Shown: positions 8,004 to 16,835 of the stretch, in pieces
How positions within the stretch are numbered: position 1 is the stretch's first letter
Layout of the letters: every line of letters starts with the position of its first letter
Assembly (NCBI GenBank): GCA_040217755.1
Contig: JBEHWJ010000003.1
Location: 29,767 to 93,766 of the forward strand
From: PHAA01 sp040217755
GTDB lineage: Bacteria; Bacillota; Syntrophomonadia; Syntrophomonadales; Syntrophomonadaceae
Direction of reading: 5' to 3'
Length of the DNA: 64,000 nt
Position numbers and translations under genes: made by a program
Notes under the pieces: generated by a model
What the model saw: only the letters and a program-made list of their open reading frames with translations
What the model was told of the DNA's origin: nothing
The model's database searches: none

Positions 8004-8996
8004 CTATAATTCGGTCCCGCTGGCGATGGCCGAGCCGGGTCCCGCGATACTCCCGGGTCGGATCCGGCAGTGGGCGCCCACCACCGATTCCTGCAGGATC
8101 GCTCCCCTGCCGATAAAGGTATGGTCCCATATGACTGTATCGCTTATAACCGCCTCATCTGCTATCCGGCATCCGGGCCCTATGACCACACTGCCGGAAA
8201 ATTTAACCCCACTCCCCAATTCAGTTCCTTCCCCCAGCAACACCCGCCGGCCTCCTTCATCATAAAGCAGCCGGCCATCCCGGGACGCATCCACCTTCCC
8301 GGCCAGTACATCGGCATGGGCCTGGCGATAAGTATCCAGGTTGCCGACATCGCACCAGTAATCCTGGACCGCCACTCCGAAGAACGGGCTGCCCATCTCC
8401 ACCAGGCGTGGAAACAGCTGCTTGCCGAAATCATAAAATCCCTCCGGGATGTACTGGAAAACCTCGGGTTCGAAAACGTATATACCGGTGTTGGCCACCC
8501 GGCTGAGGGCTTCCTCCGAGCGGGGCTTCTCCTGGAAGCTGCAGATGCGGTCACCATCATCCGTGATCACAATGCCGAAATGCTCTACATCAGGAACCTC
8601 TTTGAGGGCTATAGTGGCCAGGGCTCCGCGGCGGCGGTGGGCTTCCACCAGCCGGGTCAGGTCGATGTCGGTCAGGGCATCACCGCTCACAATCACAAAC
8701 GTCTCATCTAAAAACCAGGCGCATCGTTTGACTCCGCCGGCGGTTCCGAGCAATTCCTCCTCCCGGGAATACTGCAGGGATACCCCAAAATCCGAACCAT
8801 CCCCGAAGTAGCCGCTGATCTGGTCGCCATGATAATGGAGATTGGCGATCAGTTCGGTAAAGCCGTGCCGAGCCAGGAGTTTGACCGTATTGGCCATCAA
8901 GGGCCGGTTGGCCATCGGTATCATGGGCTTGGGGACGCCGGCGGTCATCGGCATCAGCCTGGAACCAACCCCGGCGGCCATGATCATTGCTTTCAA
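8004..8996 (-). CDS. Sugar-1-phosphate nucleotidyltransferase (mannose-1-P guanylyltransferase-like)
   Basis: A 330-residue enzyme that activates a sugar phosphate to an NDP-sugar for cell-surface polysaccharide synthesis. The N-terminal Rossmann-like domain (1-235) has the pyrophosphorylase signature at residues 6-24 (AAGVGSR followed by KPMIP), a LLGTAGG substrate loop and a SGDALTDID metal site. A C-terminal left-handed beta-helix (about 245-330) shows hexapeptide-like repeats (VVIGPGCRI, TFIGRGAIL). A GTP/mannose or glucose preference cannot be distinguished. It stands alone, with no glycosyltransferase next to it. Confidence 0.88.
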   Translation of the reverse strand: MKAMIMAAGVGSRLMPMTAGVPKPMIPMANRPLMANTVKLLARHGFTELIANLHYHGDQISGYFGDGSDFGVSLQYSREEELLGTAGGVKRCAWFLDETFVIVSGDALTDIDLTRLVEAHRRRGALATIALKEVPDVEHFGIVITDDGDRICSFQEKPRSEEALSRVANTGIYVFEPEVFQYIPEGFYDFGKQLFPRLVEMGSPFFGVAVQDYWCDVGNLDTYRQAHADVLAGKVDASRDGRLLYDEGGRRVLLGEGTELGSGVKFSGSVVIGPGCRIADEAVISDTVIWDHTFIGRGAILQESVVGAHCRIRPGSIAGPGSAIASGTEL

Positions 8997-9089
8997 ATTC
9001 CTCTCACCTCGAACTCTACTTTAGCAAAATTCTATGAAAACTGGCAACTTTTTCAGCGCTCTCAATCTGGCCATGGCTTGGAAAGGCGG

Positions 9090-9118
9090 GCCCCGGTCAT
9101 ATCAGTTCTGACCGGGGC
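9090..9118 (-). terminator. Hairpin downstream of the branched-chain amino acid operon
   Basis: GCCCCGGTCA (9090-9099) and TGACCGGGGC (9109-9118) form a perfect 10-bp stem with a 9-base loop, 80 bases past the cimA stop. The T-run on the minus strand is weak, so it is a likely but not classical terminator. Confidence 0.65.
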
Positions 9119-9196
9119 TCCTCCGTGTCCATGTTATATGAGGTCTTGGCTGCCCTGTTCCCCGACCCTGGTTAGACCGGGCTGGATCCAGCTTGC

Positions 9197-10789
9197 CTAA
9201 GGCTCGTCGGCGGGCAGTCTCTTCTTCATCAGCAGGTAATTGACACTGTCTACCAGCGCCTGCCATGAAGCCTCGATGATATTTTCCGAAACCCCTACCG
9301 TAATCCATTTTTCCATCTCATTGGCCGACTCTATCAGCACCCGGACCCGGGCGGCAGTACCGCGGTTGCCGTCCAGGACCCTTACCTTGTAATCTGATAG
9401 ATGCATCTCGCTTATCTCCGGGTACACTTCGCCCAGGGCCTTACGCAGCGAATTATCGAGGGCGTTGACCGGGCCGTCGCCTTCAGCGGCGGTGTGCACT
9501 ACCTGATCGCCGATTTGCATTTTAATGAAGGCCTCGGCCACAAAATCGCTGTCTTCCTGTTTCTCCAGGATGATCTTCAGGTTTTTGAGCTGGAAATAAT
9601 CACCCAGCTGCCCGAAGGCTTTACGCAGCAGCAGCTCCAGCGAGCCGTCGGCACCTTCGAATTGGAATCCCTGGTTCTCCAATTCCTTGATCTGTTTGAT
9701 TACCGCCCGGGTCTGGGCATCATAGCTGTTAACGTCCAGCTTAAACTCCTTGGCCTTGTAGAGCAGGTTGGAGATACCAGCCAGTTCAGACACCAGTACC
9801 CGGCGATGGTTGCCCACATCTTCAGGGTTGATATGTTCGTAGGTAGTGGAATCTTTCAAAAGGGCGCTGACATGAATGCCGCCTTTATGGGCAAAAGCGC
9901 CGTAACCCACGAAGGGCTGGTTGTTGGGACTGGGCAGGTTGGCTATCTCATTTATATAGTGGCTCACCTCGGTCAGCCGCTTCAGGTTGCCCGGAGGCAG
10001 ACAGCGTTTGTTCATCTTCAGTTCCAGGTTGGGGATAATGGAACACAAATCGGCATTTCCGCACCTTTCCCCCAGATTGTTTATGGTTCCCTGCACCTGA
10101 GTAAAACCCAGTTGCAATGCGGCTAGAGAATTGGCCACCCCGCAGCCTGAATCATTATGGGCATGGATGCCCAAGGGTATCTTGACCTCTGCCTGCACCG
10201 TCCTGATTATGTCCTCCAGTTCCCAGGGCAGGGTGCCGCCATTGGTATCGCACAGGGCCAGGCAATCGGCCCCGGCCTGGGCCGCCGCGGCCAAGACCTG
10301 CAGGGCGTAATCGGGATTGTTTTTGAAGCCGTCGAAGAAGTGCTCGGCATCGAATACCACTTCAAGCCCTTTGTCTTTTAGATAGGAAACCGTCTCCCGA
10401 ACCATATTAAGGTTCTCTTCCAGGGTCGTCTCCAGAGCCCGCAGGACATGGAAATCCCAGGATTTACCGAAGATGGCCGCTACCGGTACCTCCGCCGCCA
10501 GCAGGGCAGTGACATTGTTATCATGCTTGACACTGATGCCAGGCCGGCGGGTGGAACTGAAGGCGCTAAGTTGGGCATGTTCGAGCCGGTAGTTCTTCAT
10601 CTGGCGAAAGAAATCCAGGTCTTTGGGATTGCTGCCCGGCCAGCCACCCTCTATATAGGAAACGCCCAGGCGGTCCAATCTGCGGGCGATCTTGATCTTA
10701 TCGTCGACCGAAAAGGAAATGCCTTCCCCCTGGGCGCCATCCCGCAGCGTTACATCATATACCTTTACATCCAGCTTTAAATCCCCAAT
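9197..10789 (-). CDS. cimA: (R)-citramalate synthase
   Basis: Condenses pyruvate with acetyl-CoA to (R)-citramalate, the threonine-independent entry to isoleucine; LeuC, LeuD and LeuB then act on the product. The protein has the DRE-TIM barrel opening TLRDGAQGEG, the HAHND metal motif, a FVGYGAFAHKGGIHVSA segment typical of this family, and a C-terminal LeuA allosteric domain. The coding frame clearly extends upstream of the first ATG at 10678 (conserved YDVTLRDGAQGEGISF segment). The only good initiation site is ATT at 10789, 6 bases after GGAGGG, giving 530 residues, normal for the family. CTG at 10774 is a weaker alternative. It is last in the operon. Confidence 0.9.
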   Translation of the reverse strand: MGDLKLDVKVYDVTLRDGAQGEGISFSVDDKIKIARRLDRLGVSYIEGGWPGSNPKDLDFFRQMKNYRLEHAQLSAFSSTRRPGISVKHDNNVTALLAAEVPVAAIFGKSWDFHVLRALETTLEENLNMVRETVSYLKDKGLEVVFDAEHFFDGFKNNPDYALQVLAAAAQAGADCLALCDTNGGTLPWELEDIIRTVQAEVKIPLGIHAHNDSGCGVANSLAALQLGFTQVQGTINNLGERCGNADLCSIIPNLELKMNKRCLPPGNLKRLTEVSHYINEIANLPSPNNQPFVGYGAFAHKGGIHVSALLKDSTTYEHINPEDVGNHRRVLVSELAGISNLLYKAKEFKLDVNSYDAQTRAVIKQIKELENQGFQFEGADGSLELLLRKAFGQLGDYFQLKNLKIILEKQEDSDFVAEAFIKMQIGDQVVHTAAEGDGPVNALDNSLRKALGEVYPEISEMHLSDYKVRVLDGNRGTAARVRVLIESANEMEKWITVGVSENIIEASWQALVDSVNYLLMKKRLPADEP

Positions 10790-10801
10790 ATGGAGCCCTC
10801 C

Positions 10802-11878
10802 TTAACTGTTGAGTATGGCTTCTTGAACCAAATCGCCCATCTGGACGGTATCGACCCGGGTCTTGCCCTCCTCCGCCAGGTCCGGGGTGCGGTACCCATC
10901 TGCCATCACCTGACGGACGGCAGCCTCGATCAAGCGGGCCTCGCTTTCAAGATCGAAGGAGTAGCGCAGCATCATGGCTGCCGACAGGATGGTGGCCAGC
11001 GGATTGGCCTTCTTCTGCCCGGCGATATCCGGGGCGCTGCCATGGGAGGGTTCATACAGGCCTACCTGCCCGCCGATGGAGGCACTGGGCAGCATGCCGA
11101 TGGACCCGGTCAGCATGGAGGCCTCATCGGTCAGGATGTCGCCAAACATGTTCTCGGTCACGATCACGTCAAACTGGCGTGGATAGCGGATCAGCTGCAT
11201 CGAGCAGTTATCAACGTACATATGGCTGGTCTCGATATCCGGATATTCGCCGGCCAGACGGGTGACGGTTTCCCGCCACAGCCGAGAGCTTTCCAGGACA
11301 TTGGCCTTGTCGACCGAACACAGCTTGTGGCTACGTCTGCGGGCAACGTTATAGGCAAAACGCACGATCCTCTCTATCTCGTAGGTAGAATAACTCAGGA
11401 CGTCAGTGGCCTTTTCACCCCCGTCGGGGGTCGTCTCCCGGCTCTTGGGCCCGAAGTAAAGCCCCCCGGTCAGCTCGCGGATGACGATCAGGTCAACCCC
11501 CGTTATGACCTCCTCTTTCAAAGTTGAGGCGTTCAACAACCCGGGGAACAATATACAGGGACGCAGGTTGGCGTACAGGCCCAGTTCCTTGCGCAGGGGC
11601 AGCAGCGCTCCTACCTCAGGCCGCAGGTGGACCGGCAGTTCATCCCACTTGGGGCCGCCGATGGCTCCCAGCAATATGGCATCGGATTGGCGGCAGATCT
11701 CCACAGTAGTCTCAGGGAGGGGATTACCCACTGCATCATAGGCGGCGCCCCCGATCAGCGCTGCGGTGAACTGGAACTCATGGCCGCACTTTTTCCCAAT
11801 TGCCTGCAGAGCCTTGATCGCTTCCGGTACTATCTCCACTCCGATCCCATCGCCGGGGAGGACTGCAATCCTGTACAT
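10802..11878 (-). CDS. leuB: 3-isopropylmalate dehydrogenase
   Basis: NAD-dependent oxidative decarboxylation of 3-isopropylmalate in leucine synthesis, and of the methylmalate analogue in the citramalate route. Its 358 residues carry the family opening LPGDGIGVEI, the RELTGGLYFG substrate loop, the DNCSMQLIRYP segment, and the signature VTENMFGDILTDEAS with catalytic and metal-binding Asp residues. ATG 11878 is 5 bases behind GGAGAG; a TTG one codon upstream is possible. It lies between leuD and cimA, and its stop codon abuts the cimA ribosome binding site, consistent with coupled translation. Confidence 0.97.
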   Translation of the reverse strand: MYRIAVLPGDGIGVEIVPEAIKALQAIGKKCGHEFQFTAALIGGAAYDAVGNPLPETTVEICRQSDAILLGAIGGPKWDELPVHLRPEVGALLPLRKELGLYANLRPCILFPGLLNASTLKEEVITGVDLIVIRELTGGLYFGPKSRETTPDGGEKATDVLSYSTYEIERIVRFAYNVARRRSHKLCSVDKANVLESSRLWRETVTRLAGEYPDIETSHMYVDNCSMQLIRYPRQFDVIVTENMFGDILTDEASMLTGSIGMLPSASIGGQVGLYEPSHGSAPDIAGQKKANPLATILSAAMMLRYSFDLESEARLIEAAVRQVMADGYRTPDLAEEGKTRVDTVQMGDLVQEAILNS

Positions 11879-11898
11879 CAAATCTCTCCTTTCGGGTC

Positions 11899-12387
11899 CT
11901 ACCTGGATTCTTTGACATAGTTTATCAAACCGCCCCGGGCCATTATACCCTGCATGAATTCCGGAAAGGGGGTAGCCTGGTATACATCCCCGTTCCTGAG
12001 GTTGCGAATCTTCCCCGTCTCCAGATCGATCTCGATCTCATCGCCCCCCTGGACGGCCGCGGCTGCTTCCGGCGACTCCAGGATAGGCAACCCGATGTTG
12101 ATGGCGTTACGGTAGAAGATACGGGCGAAAGAATCGGCCACCACGCAGGCTACCCCTGCACCTTTGATGGCGATTGGGGCATGCTCACGGGAACTGCCGC
12201 AGCCGAAATTTTTATCAGCCACGATTATGTCGCCAACTTTGACCTGGTTGGGGAAATCAGCGTCCGCATCCTCCATGCAATGACGGGCCAGTTCGGCCGG
12301 GTCGTAGGTGTTGAGGTAGCGGGCCGGGATTATGGCGTCGGTATCGATATTGCTGCCGAATTTATGCACTTTGCCGGTGAATTTCAT
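11899..12387 (-). CDS. leuD: 3-isopropylmalate dehydratase small subunit
   Basis: Small subunit (162 residues) of isopropylmalate isomerase, forming the swivelling domain that pairs with LeuC. Visible are the NIDTDAIIPARYL opening, the GCGSSREHAP substrate-binding loop, and the SFARIFYRNAINIGLP segment. The start lies 3 bases after the leuC stop, so the two subunits are translated together. The short form is the type that also serves citramalate isomerisation in anaerobes. Confidence 0.97.
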   Translation of the reverse strand: MKFTGKVHKFGSNIDTDAIIPARYLNTYDPAELARHCMEDADADFPNQVKVGDIIVADKNFGCGSSREHAPIAIKGAGVACVVADSFARIFYRNAINIGLPILESPEAAAAVQGGDEIEIDLETGKIRNLRNGDVYQATPFPEFMQGIMARGGLINYVKESR

Positions 12388-12390
12388 ATG

Positions 12391-13650
12391 TTAAACCTCC
12401 CATGGCGGGGTAATCCTGCCCTTGATGGCGCTGGCCGCGGCCACCGCCGGATTGCTCAGGTAAACCTCGCTCTCCGGATGACCCATGCGCCCCACAAAAT
12501 TACGGTTGGTGGTAGCCAGGGCCTTCTCACCCTTGGCCAGGACGCCCATATGTCCGCCCAAACAAGGTCCGCAGGTGGGGGTACTGACGGCTGCTCCGGC
12601 TTCGATAAAGGTTTCGATATACCCACGCCGCAGGGCCTCCAGGTAAATGGCCTGGGTGCCGGGCAGGATGATCAAGCGCAGGCCGGAATAGACCTTGCGT
12701 CCCTTCAGAATCTCGGCCGCCGCCTGCAGGTCCTCGACGCGGCCATTGGTACACGAACCTATCACCACCTGGTCCAGCCAGACTTCACCTACCTGGCTTA
12801 CCGGACGGGTATTCTCGGGCAGGTGGGGACAGGCCACCACCGGCTCCAGCTTGGATACGTCATACTCGATGGTGCGGGCATATACCGCGTCATCGTCAGA
12901 TTGACAAATATGGTAGGGTCTTTTCACCCGGTCCTTAACATAGGCCAGGGTTATCTCGTCGGCGGCGATGATGCCGTTTTTACCGCCGGCCTCGATGGCC
13001 ATGTTGGCCATGGAAAAGCGGTGGTCCATCGACAGGCTGCTGACGGCCTCACCGGTGAACTCCATCGACATGTAGCGGGCCCCATCCACCCCTATGTCGC
13101 CGATGGCGTGGAGGATGAAGTCCTTGCCCCCGACCCAGCGGGGGGGCCGGCCGTAATAGATGAATTTGATGCTTTCCGGTACCTTGAACCAGGCTTCCCC
13201 GGTCGCCATGGCGGCGGCCATATCGGTTGAGCCCACCCCGGTGGCAAACGCCCCCAAGGCACCGTATGTGCAGGTATGGGAATCGGCGCCGATGATCAGA
13301 TCCCCGGGCGCCACCAGTCCCTGTTCCGGCAGCAGGCAATGTTCGATGCCCATCTGCCCGATCTCGAAATAGTTCCGGATCCCCTGCCGGCGGGCGAAAT
13401 CGCGGACGATTTTGGCCTGCTCGGCTGACTTGATATCCTTGTTGGGGGTGAAATGGTCTGGTACCAAAACGATGCTCTCATTAGCATAGACGTGCTCCCG
13501 GCCCAGCTTATTGAACTCGGCGATGGCCACCGGGGCAGTGACGTCATTGCCCAGGATAACATCGACCTTGCAGTTGAGTAGTTCGCCCGCTTCCACATGC
13601 TCTCTCCCCGCATGGGCGGCCAGTATCTTCTGGCTGATGGTCATTCCCAT
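12391..13650 (-). CDS. leuC: 3-isopropylmalate dehydratase large subunit
   Basis: Aconitase-family large subunit (419 residues) holding the [4Fe-4S] cluster. Cluster cysteines are seen in IGSCTNGR and in TCGPCLGG, and the GADSHTCTYGA motif is intact. The 419-residue length matches the anaerobe/archaeal type rather than the 465-residue enterobacterial form; this type often handles both isopropylmalate and citramalate. The start ATG is 7 bases behind GGAGGG. It is followed directly by leuD. Confidence 0.97.
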   Translation of the reverse strand: MGMTISQKILAAHAGREHVEAGELLNCKVDVILGNDVTAPVAIAEFNKLGREHVYANESIVLVPDHFTPNKDIKSAEQAKIVRDFARRQGIRNYFEIGQMGIEHCLLPEQGLVAPGDLIIGADSHTCTYGALGAFATGVGSTDMAAAMATGEAWFKVPESIKFIYYGRPPRWVGGKDFILHAIGDIGVDGARYMSMEFTGEAVSSLSMDHRFSMANMAIEAGGKNGIIAADEITLAYVKDRVKRPYHICQSDDDAVYARTIEYDVSKLEPVVACPHLPENTRPVSQVGEVWLDQVVIGSCTNGRVEDLQAAAEILKGRKVYSGLRLIILPGTQAIYLEALRRGYIETFIEAGAAVSTPTCGPCLGGHMGVLAKGEKALATTNRNFVGRMGHPESEVYLSNPAVAAASAIKGRITPPWEV

Positions 13651-13675
13651 AGATCGTCCCTCCAGTAAACCGATT

Positions 13676-15208
13676 TCACTCCTGGGAATTCAAGGTCAAA
13701 TCGTAATAATATTTGTTGATGGCGTTGATATAAGACTTGATGCTGGCCTCGATGATATCGGTGCTCAAGCCCCGGCCATTATAGACGTTGTCGCCGATCT
13801 TTATCCGGGAGGTCACTTCGCCCAGGGCGTCCTTGCCGGCGGTCACCGCCTGCAGTTTATAATCGATCATCTTGCCGTAAATGTCGGTTATCTTGTCGAC
13901 CGCATGGCAACCGGCCTCCACCGGTCCCACGCCGGTGGCAGTGGCGTCGAACACCTTCTCTTCGATAGCCAGCCGGATGGTGGCGGTAGGTATCACGCTG
14001 GTCCCCGCAGTTATCTGCAGGTAATCCAGGCGGAAACGTTCCGGGACGGCCCGGGCCCGATCCTTCACCAGGGCGTGCAGGTCTTCGTCGTTTATCGTCT
14101 TCTTCTTGTCGGCTATTTCCTTGAAACCCACAAAGGCGCGGGCCAGTTCATTTTCGTCAAGGTTGTATCCCAGCTGCCGCAGCCGGTCGTTGAAGGCATG
14201 ACGGCCGGAATGCTTGCCCAGCACCAGGTTGCTCTTGAATACCCCTACCAACTCCGGGCTCATGATCTCATAGGTGGATCTCTCCTTCAAAACCCCATCC
14301 TGGTGGATACCCGCTTCGTGGGCAAAGGCATTGTCGCCTACGATAGCCTTGTTGGGCTGGATCATCATGCCGGTCATGCCGCTCACCAGCCGGCTGGTAC
14401 GGAATATCTCCTGGTAATTGATGCCGGTCTCTTTCTGGTAAAATGCCTTGCGGGTATAGAGGGCCATCACTATCTCCTCCAGGGAGGCATTGCCGGCCCG
14501 TTCACCGATCCCATTCACCGCGCATTCTATCTGGCGGGCACCGTTGACTACCCCGGCCAGGGAATTGGCCACCGCCATACCCAGATCGTTGTGACAGTGG
14601 ACGCTGATCATGGCCCGGTCGATATTGGGCACCCTCTCCATGAAAGTGCGGATGAAAGGACCGAAATCCTCCGGCACCGCATATCCAACCGTATCCGGCA
14701 GGTTAACCACCCCCGCCCCGGCGTCGATGACCGCTTCAATCACCTGGGCCAGGTAATCGACATCACTGCGGTAGGCGTCCTCAGCCGAAAACTCCACATC
14801 CGGGCAGAGCCGGCGGGCATATTTGACCGCCTCCACCGCCTGTTCCAGGGCGGCCTCCCGGCTTATCTGCAGCTTATGGCGCAGGTGGATGTCGGAAGTC
14901 GCCAGAAAGGTATGGATGCGGGGCGATTCCGCATATTTGAGCGCTTCCCAGCCGCGGTCTATATCCATCTGGATGGCGCGGCACAACCCGGCAATAATCG
15001 GGCCTTTCACCTTTTGGGCGATGGTCTTGACCGCCTGGAAATCCCCCGGGGAAGAAATCGGAAAACCGGCTTCGATGACATCGACTCCCAGGTTGGCCAG
15101 CTGGTAAGCAATCTCCAATTTCTCTTCCACATTGAGGCTGACACCTGGTGACTGCTCGCCATCGCGCAGGGTGGTATCAAAAAGATAGATCCTGTTTTTA
15201 TCACCCAT
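13676..15208 (-). CDS. leuA: 2-isopropylmalate synthase
   Basis: Condenses acetyl-CoA with 2-oxoisovalerate, the first leucine-specific step. Its 510 residues include FDTTLRDGEQSPGVSLN at the start of the DRE-TIM barrel, the HCHNDLG metal site, GIGERAGN, and a C-terminal regulatory domain (from about 385) ending in the allosteric beta/alpha repeats that normally bind leucine. It is present together with cimA, so the operon makes both leucine and isoleucine precursors. A long open frame on the opposite strand is a shadow of this GC-rich gene. Confidence 0.96.
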   Translation of the reverse strand: MGDKNRIYLFDTTLRDGEQSPGVSLNVEEKLEIAYQLANLGVDVIEAGFPISSPGDFQAVKTIAQKVKGPIIAGLCRAIQMDIDRGWEALKYAESPRIHTFLATSDIHLRHKLQISREAALEQAVEAVKYARRLCPDVEFSAEDAYRSDVDYLAQVIEAVIDAGAGVVNLPDTVGYAVPEDFGPFIRTFMERVPNIDRAMISVHCHNDLGMAVANSLAGVVNGARQIECAVNGIGERAGNASLEEIVMALYTRKAFYQKETGINYQEIFRTSRLVSGMTGMMIQPNKAIVGDNAFAHEAGIHQDGVLKERSTYEIMSPELVGVFKSNLVLGKHSGRHAFNDRLRQLGYNLDENELARAFVGFKEIADKKKTINDEDLHALVKDRARAVPERFRLDYLQITAGTSVIPTATIRLAIEEKVFDATATGVGPVEAGCHAVDKITDIYGKMIDYKLQAVTAGKDALGEVTSRIKIGDNVYNGRGLSTDIIEASIKSYINAINKYYYDLTLNSQE

Positions 15209-15291
15209 AAATTAACCTCCAATCAGATCACATAGCCGGAAAATCAAATCCTCTTCCCTGCCTGTGCATCTCGCTTAACGGGCGCCGTCAG

Positions 15292-16305
15292 CTATTTGGT
15301 CTCCTTCAGCCAAGGCATCATGGCCCTCAGTTCAGCGCCCACCTGTTCTATCAAATGTTCCTGGTTCTGCCGTTTTAAGGCATTGAAACGGGGCCGGCCA
15401 ACGGTATTCTCCAACAGCCAATTCTTGGCGAAGGTACCGTCCTGGATATCCTGCAGGGCCTCCTGCATGGCCCAACGGGTGTCTTCACCGATTATATCCG
15501 GTCCCTTGGTATAATCGCCCCATTCGGCGGTGTCGCTGATGGAATAGCGCATGAAGCTCATTCCGCCTTCGTACATAAGGTCGACGATCAGTTTCAGTTC
15601 ATGCATGCACTCGAAATAAGCGATCTCCGGCTGGTAGCCGGCTTCCACCAGGGTTTCGAAACCTGATTTGACCAGTTCCGTAACCCCTCCGCAGAGTACA
15701 CACTGTTCACCGAAAAGGTCGGTTTCGGTTTCTTCCTTAAAGCTGGTCTCGATGACCCCCGCTCTGGTGCAGCCGATACCCTTGGCATAAGCCAAACCCA
15801 GTTCCCGGGCCGTCCCGCTGAAATCCTGTTGGACCGCGATCAAACCAGGTACACCGGCGCCCTTCTGATACATGCGCCGCACCAGGTGTCCGGGGCTTTT
15901 GGGGGCTACCATAAATACATCCACGAAATCGGGCGGGACTATCTGGCCGAAATGGATGTTAAATCCGTGGGAAAATCCCAGGGCGTCGCCTCTCTTCAGG
16001 TACGGCTTGATCTCTGCATTGTAGACCCGCGCCTGTATTTCATCGGGCAGCAGGATCTGGATGATATCCGCGGCTTCTGCCGCTTCAGCCACACTCATAG
16101 GGGTGATGCCGGCCGCGATGACCAGATTCCACTCTTTTTCCGTGGCTGCATCAGTGGGTTTGCGCAGGCCCACTACCACGTTGACCCCGCTCTCATGAAG
16201 GTTTTGGGCCTGGGCATGACCCTGGGAACCAAATCCCATCACCGCAACAGTTTTTCCCTTCAGAAGATCCAGGTTGGCATCAGCATCATAATACATCCTT
16301 GCCAT
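15292..16305 (-). CDS. ilvC: Ketol-acid reductoisomerase
   Basis: Rearranges and reduces acetolactate or acetohydroxybutyrate to the dihydroxyacids. Class I enzyme of 337 residues: a Rossmann domain with GFGSQGHAQAQNL (26-38 region), a cofactor-specificity loop after VVGLRKPTD, the APKSPGHLVRR motif, and a knotted C-terminal helical domain with metal-binding FKEETETDLFGEQ and catalytic ECMHELKLIVDL. NADPH or NADH preference is not decided by eye. It has good spacing behind ilvN, and the operon continues to leuA after an 83-base gap. Confidence 0.97.
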   Translation of the reverse strand: MARMYYDADANLDLLKGKTVAVMGFGSQGHAQAQNLHESGVNVVVGLRKPTDAATEKEWNLVIAAGITPMSVAEAAEAADIIQILLPDEIQARVYNAEIKPYLKRGDALGFSHGFNIHFGQIVPPDFVDVFMVAPKSPGHLVRRMYQKGAGVPGLIAVQQDFSGTARELGLAYAKGIGCTRAGVIETSFKEETETDLFGEQCVLCGGVTELVKSGFETLVEAGYQPEIAYFECMHELKLIVDLMYEGGMSFMRYSISDTAEWGDYTKGPDIIGEDTRWAMQEALQDIQDGTFAKNWLLENTVGRPRFNALKRQNQEHLIEQVGAELRAMMPWLKETK

Positions 16306-16334
16306 TTTTGTTTGCCTCCTTAATATTTTGTTGA

Positions 16335-16835
16335 TTATCTTCTCCTGCTATCTTCGCCGGTACCGCGGACCATAGCCACCTTACCGGTTCGTACCAATTC
16401 AAGTATCCCAAAGGGGCGGAAAGCGTCTTCCAAAGCATCTATCTTGCGTTGGTCACCGGTGGCCTCCACTACCAGCGAGGTCCGGCCGATATCGACAATT
16501 CGAGCCCGGAAAATATCGACTATCTGTACTATATCGGGCCTTACATTGTGGTCGGCTTTGACCTTGATCATTACCAGTTCTCTCTCCACCAGGTGTTCTT
16601 TGGTCAGGTCGATCACCTTGATAACGTCGATAAGTTTATAGAGCTGCTTGGTGACCTGCTCGATTATAGTGTCATCGCCTTCCACCACTATCGTCATCCT
16701 GGAGATGGAGGGATCCTCGGTAGCTCCCACCGCCAGGCTGTCGATATTGTAGCCGCGGCGGCGGATCAGGGTAGTCACCCGGGTCAAGACCCCGGGACGA
16801 TTCTCAACAGTCACCGCAATAGTGTGCTTATTCAT
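16335..16835 (-). CDS. ilvN: Acetolactate synthase regulatory (small) subunit
   Basis: Regulatory subunit (166 residues) that activates IlvB and usually confers valine feedback inhibition. The N-terminal ACT domain starts with TIAVTVENRPGVLTRV, and the second half carries the ALS_ss C-terminal domain (ARIVDIGRTSLVVEATG). ATG 16835 is 8 bases after GGGAGG, and its ATGAATAA overlaps the ilvB stop by 8 bases, typical of coupled subunits. A GTG three codons upstream was rejected because it lies within the ribosome binding region. Confidence 0.96.
   Translation of the reverse strand: MNKHTIAVTVENRPGVLTRVTTLIRRRGYNIDSLAVGATEDPSISRMTIVVEGDDTIIEQVTKQLYKLIDVIKVIDLTKEHLVERELVMIKVKADHNVRPDIVQIVDIFRARIVDIGRTSLVVEATGDQRKIDALEDAFRPFGILELVRTGKVAMVRGTGEDSRRR

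Noticed and set aside
13511..15151. A 546-codon open frame on the plus strand opposite leuA
   Set aside because: Its protein has no family pattern and its frame is antisense to a textbook LeuA; long antisense frames are common in GC-rich genes.
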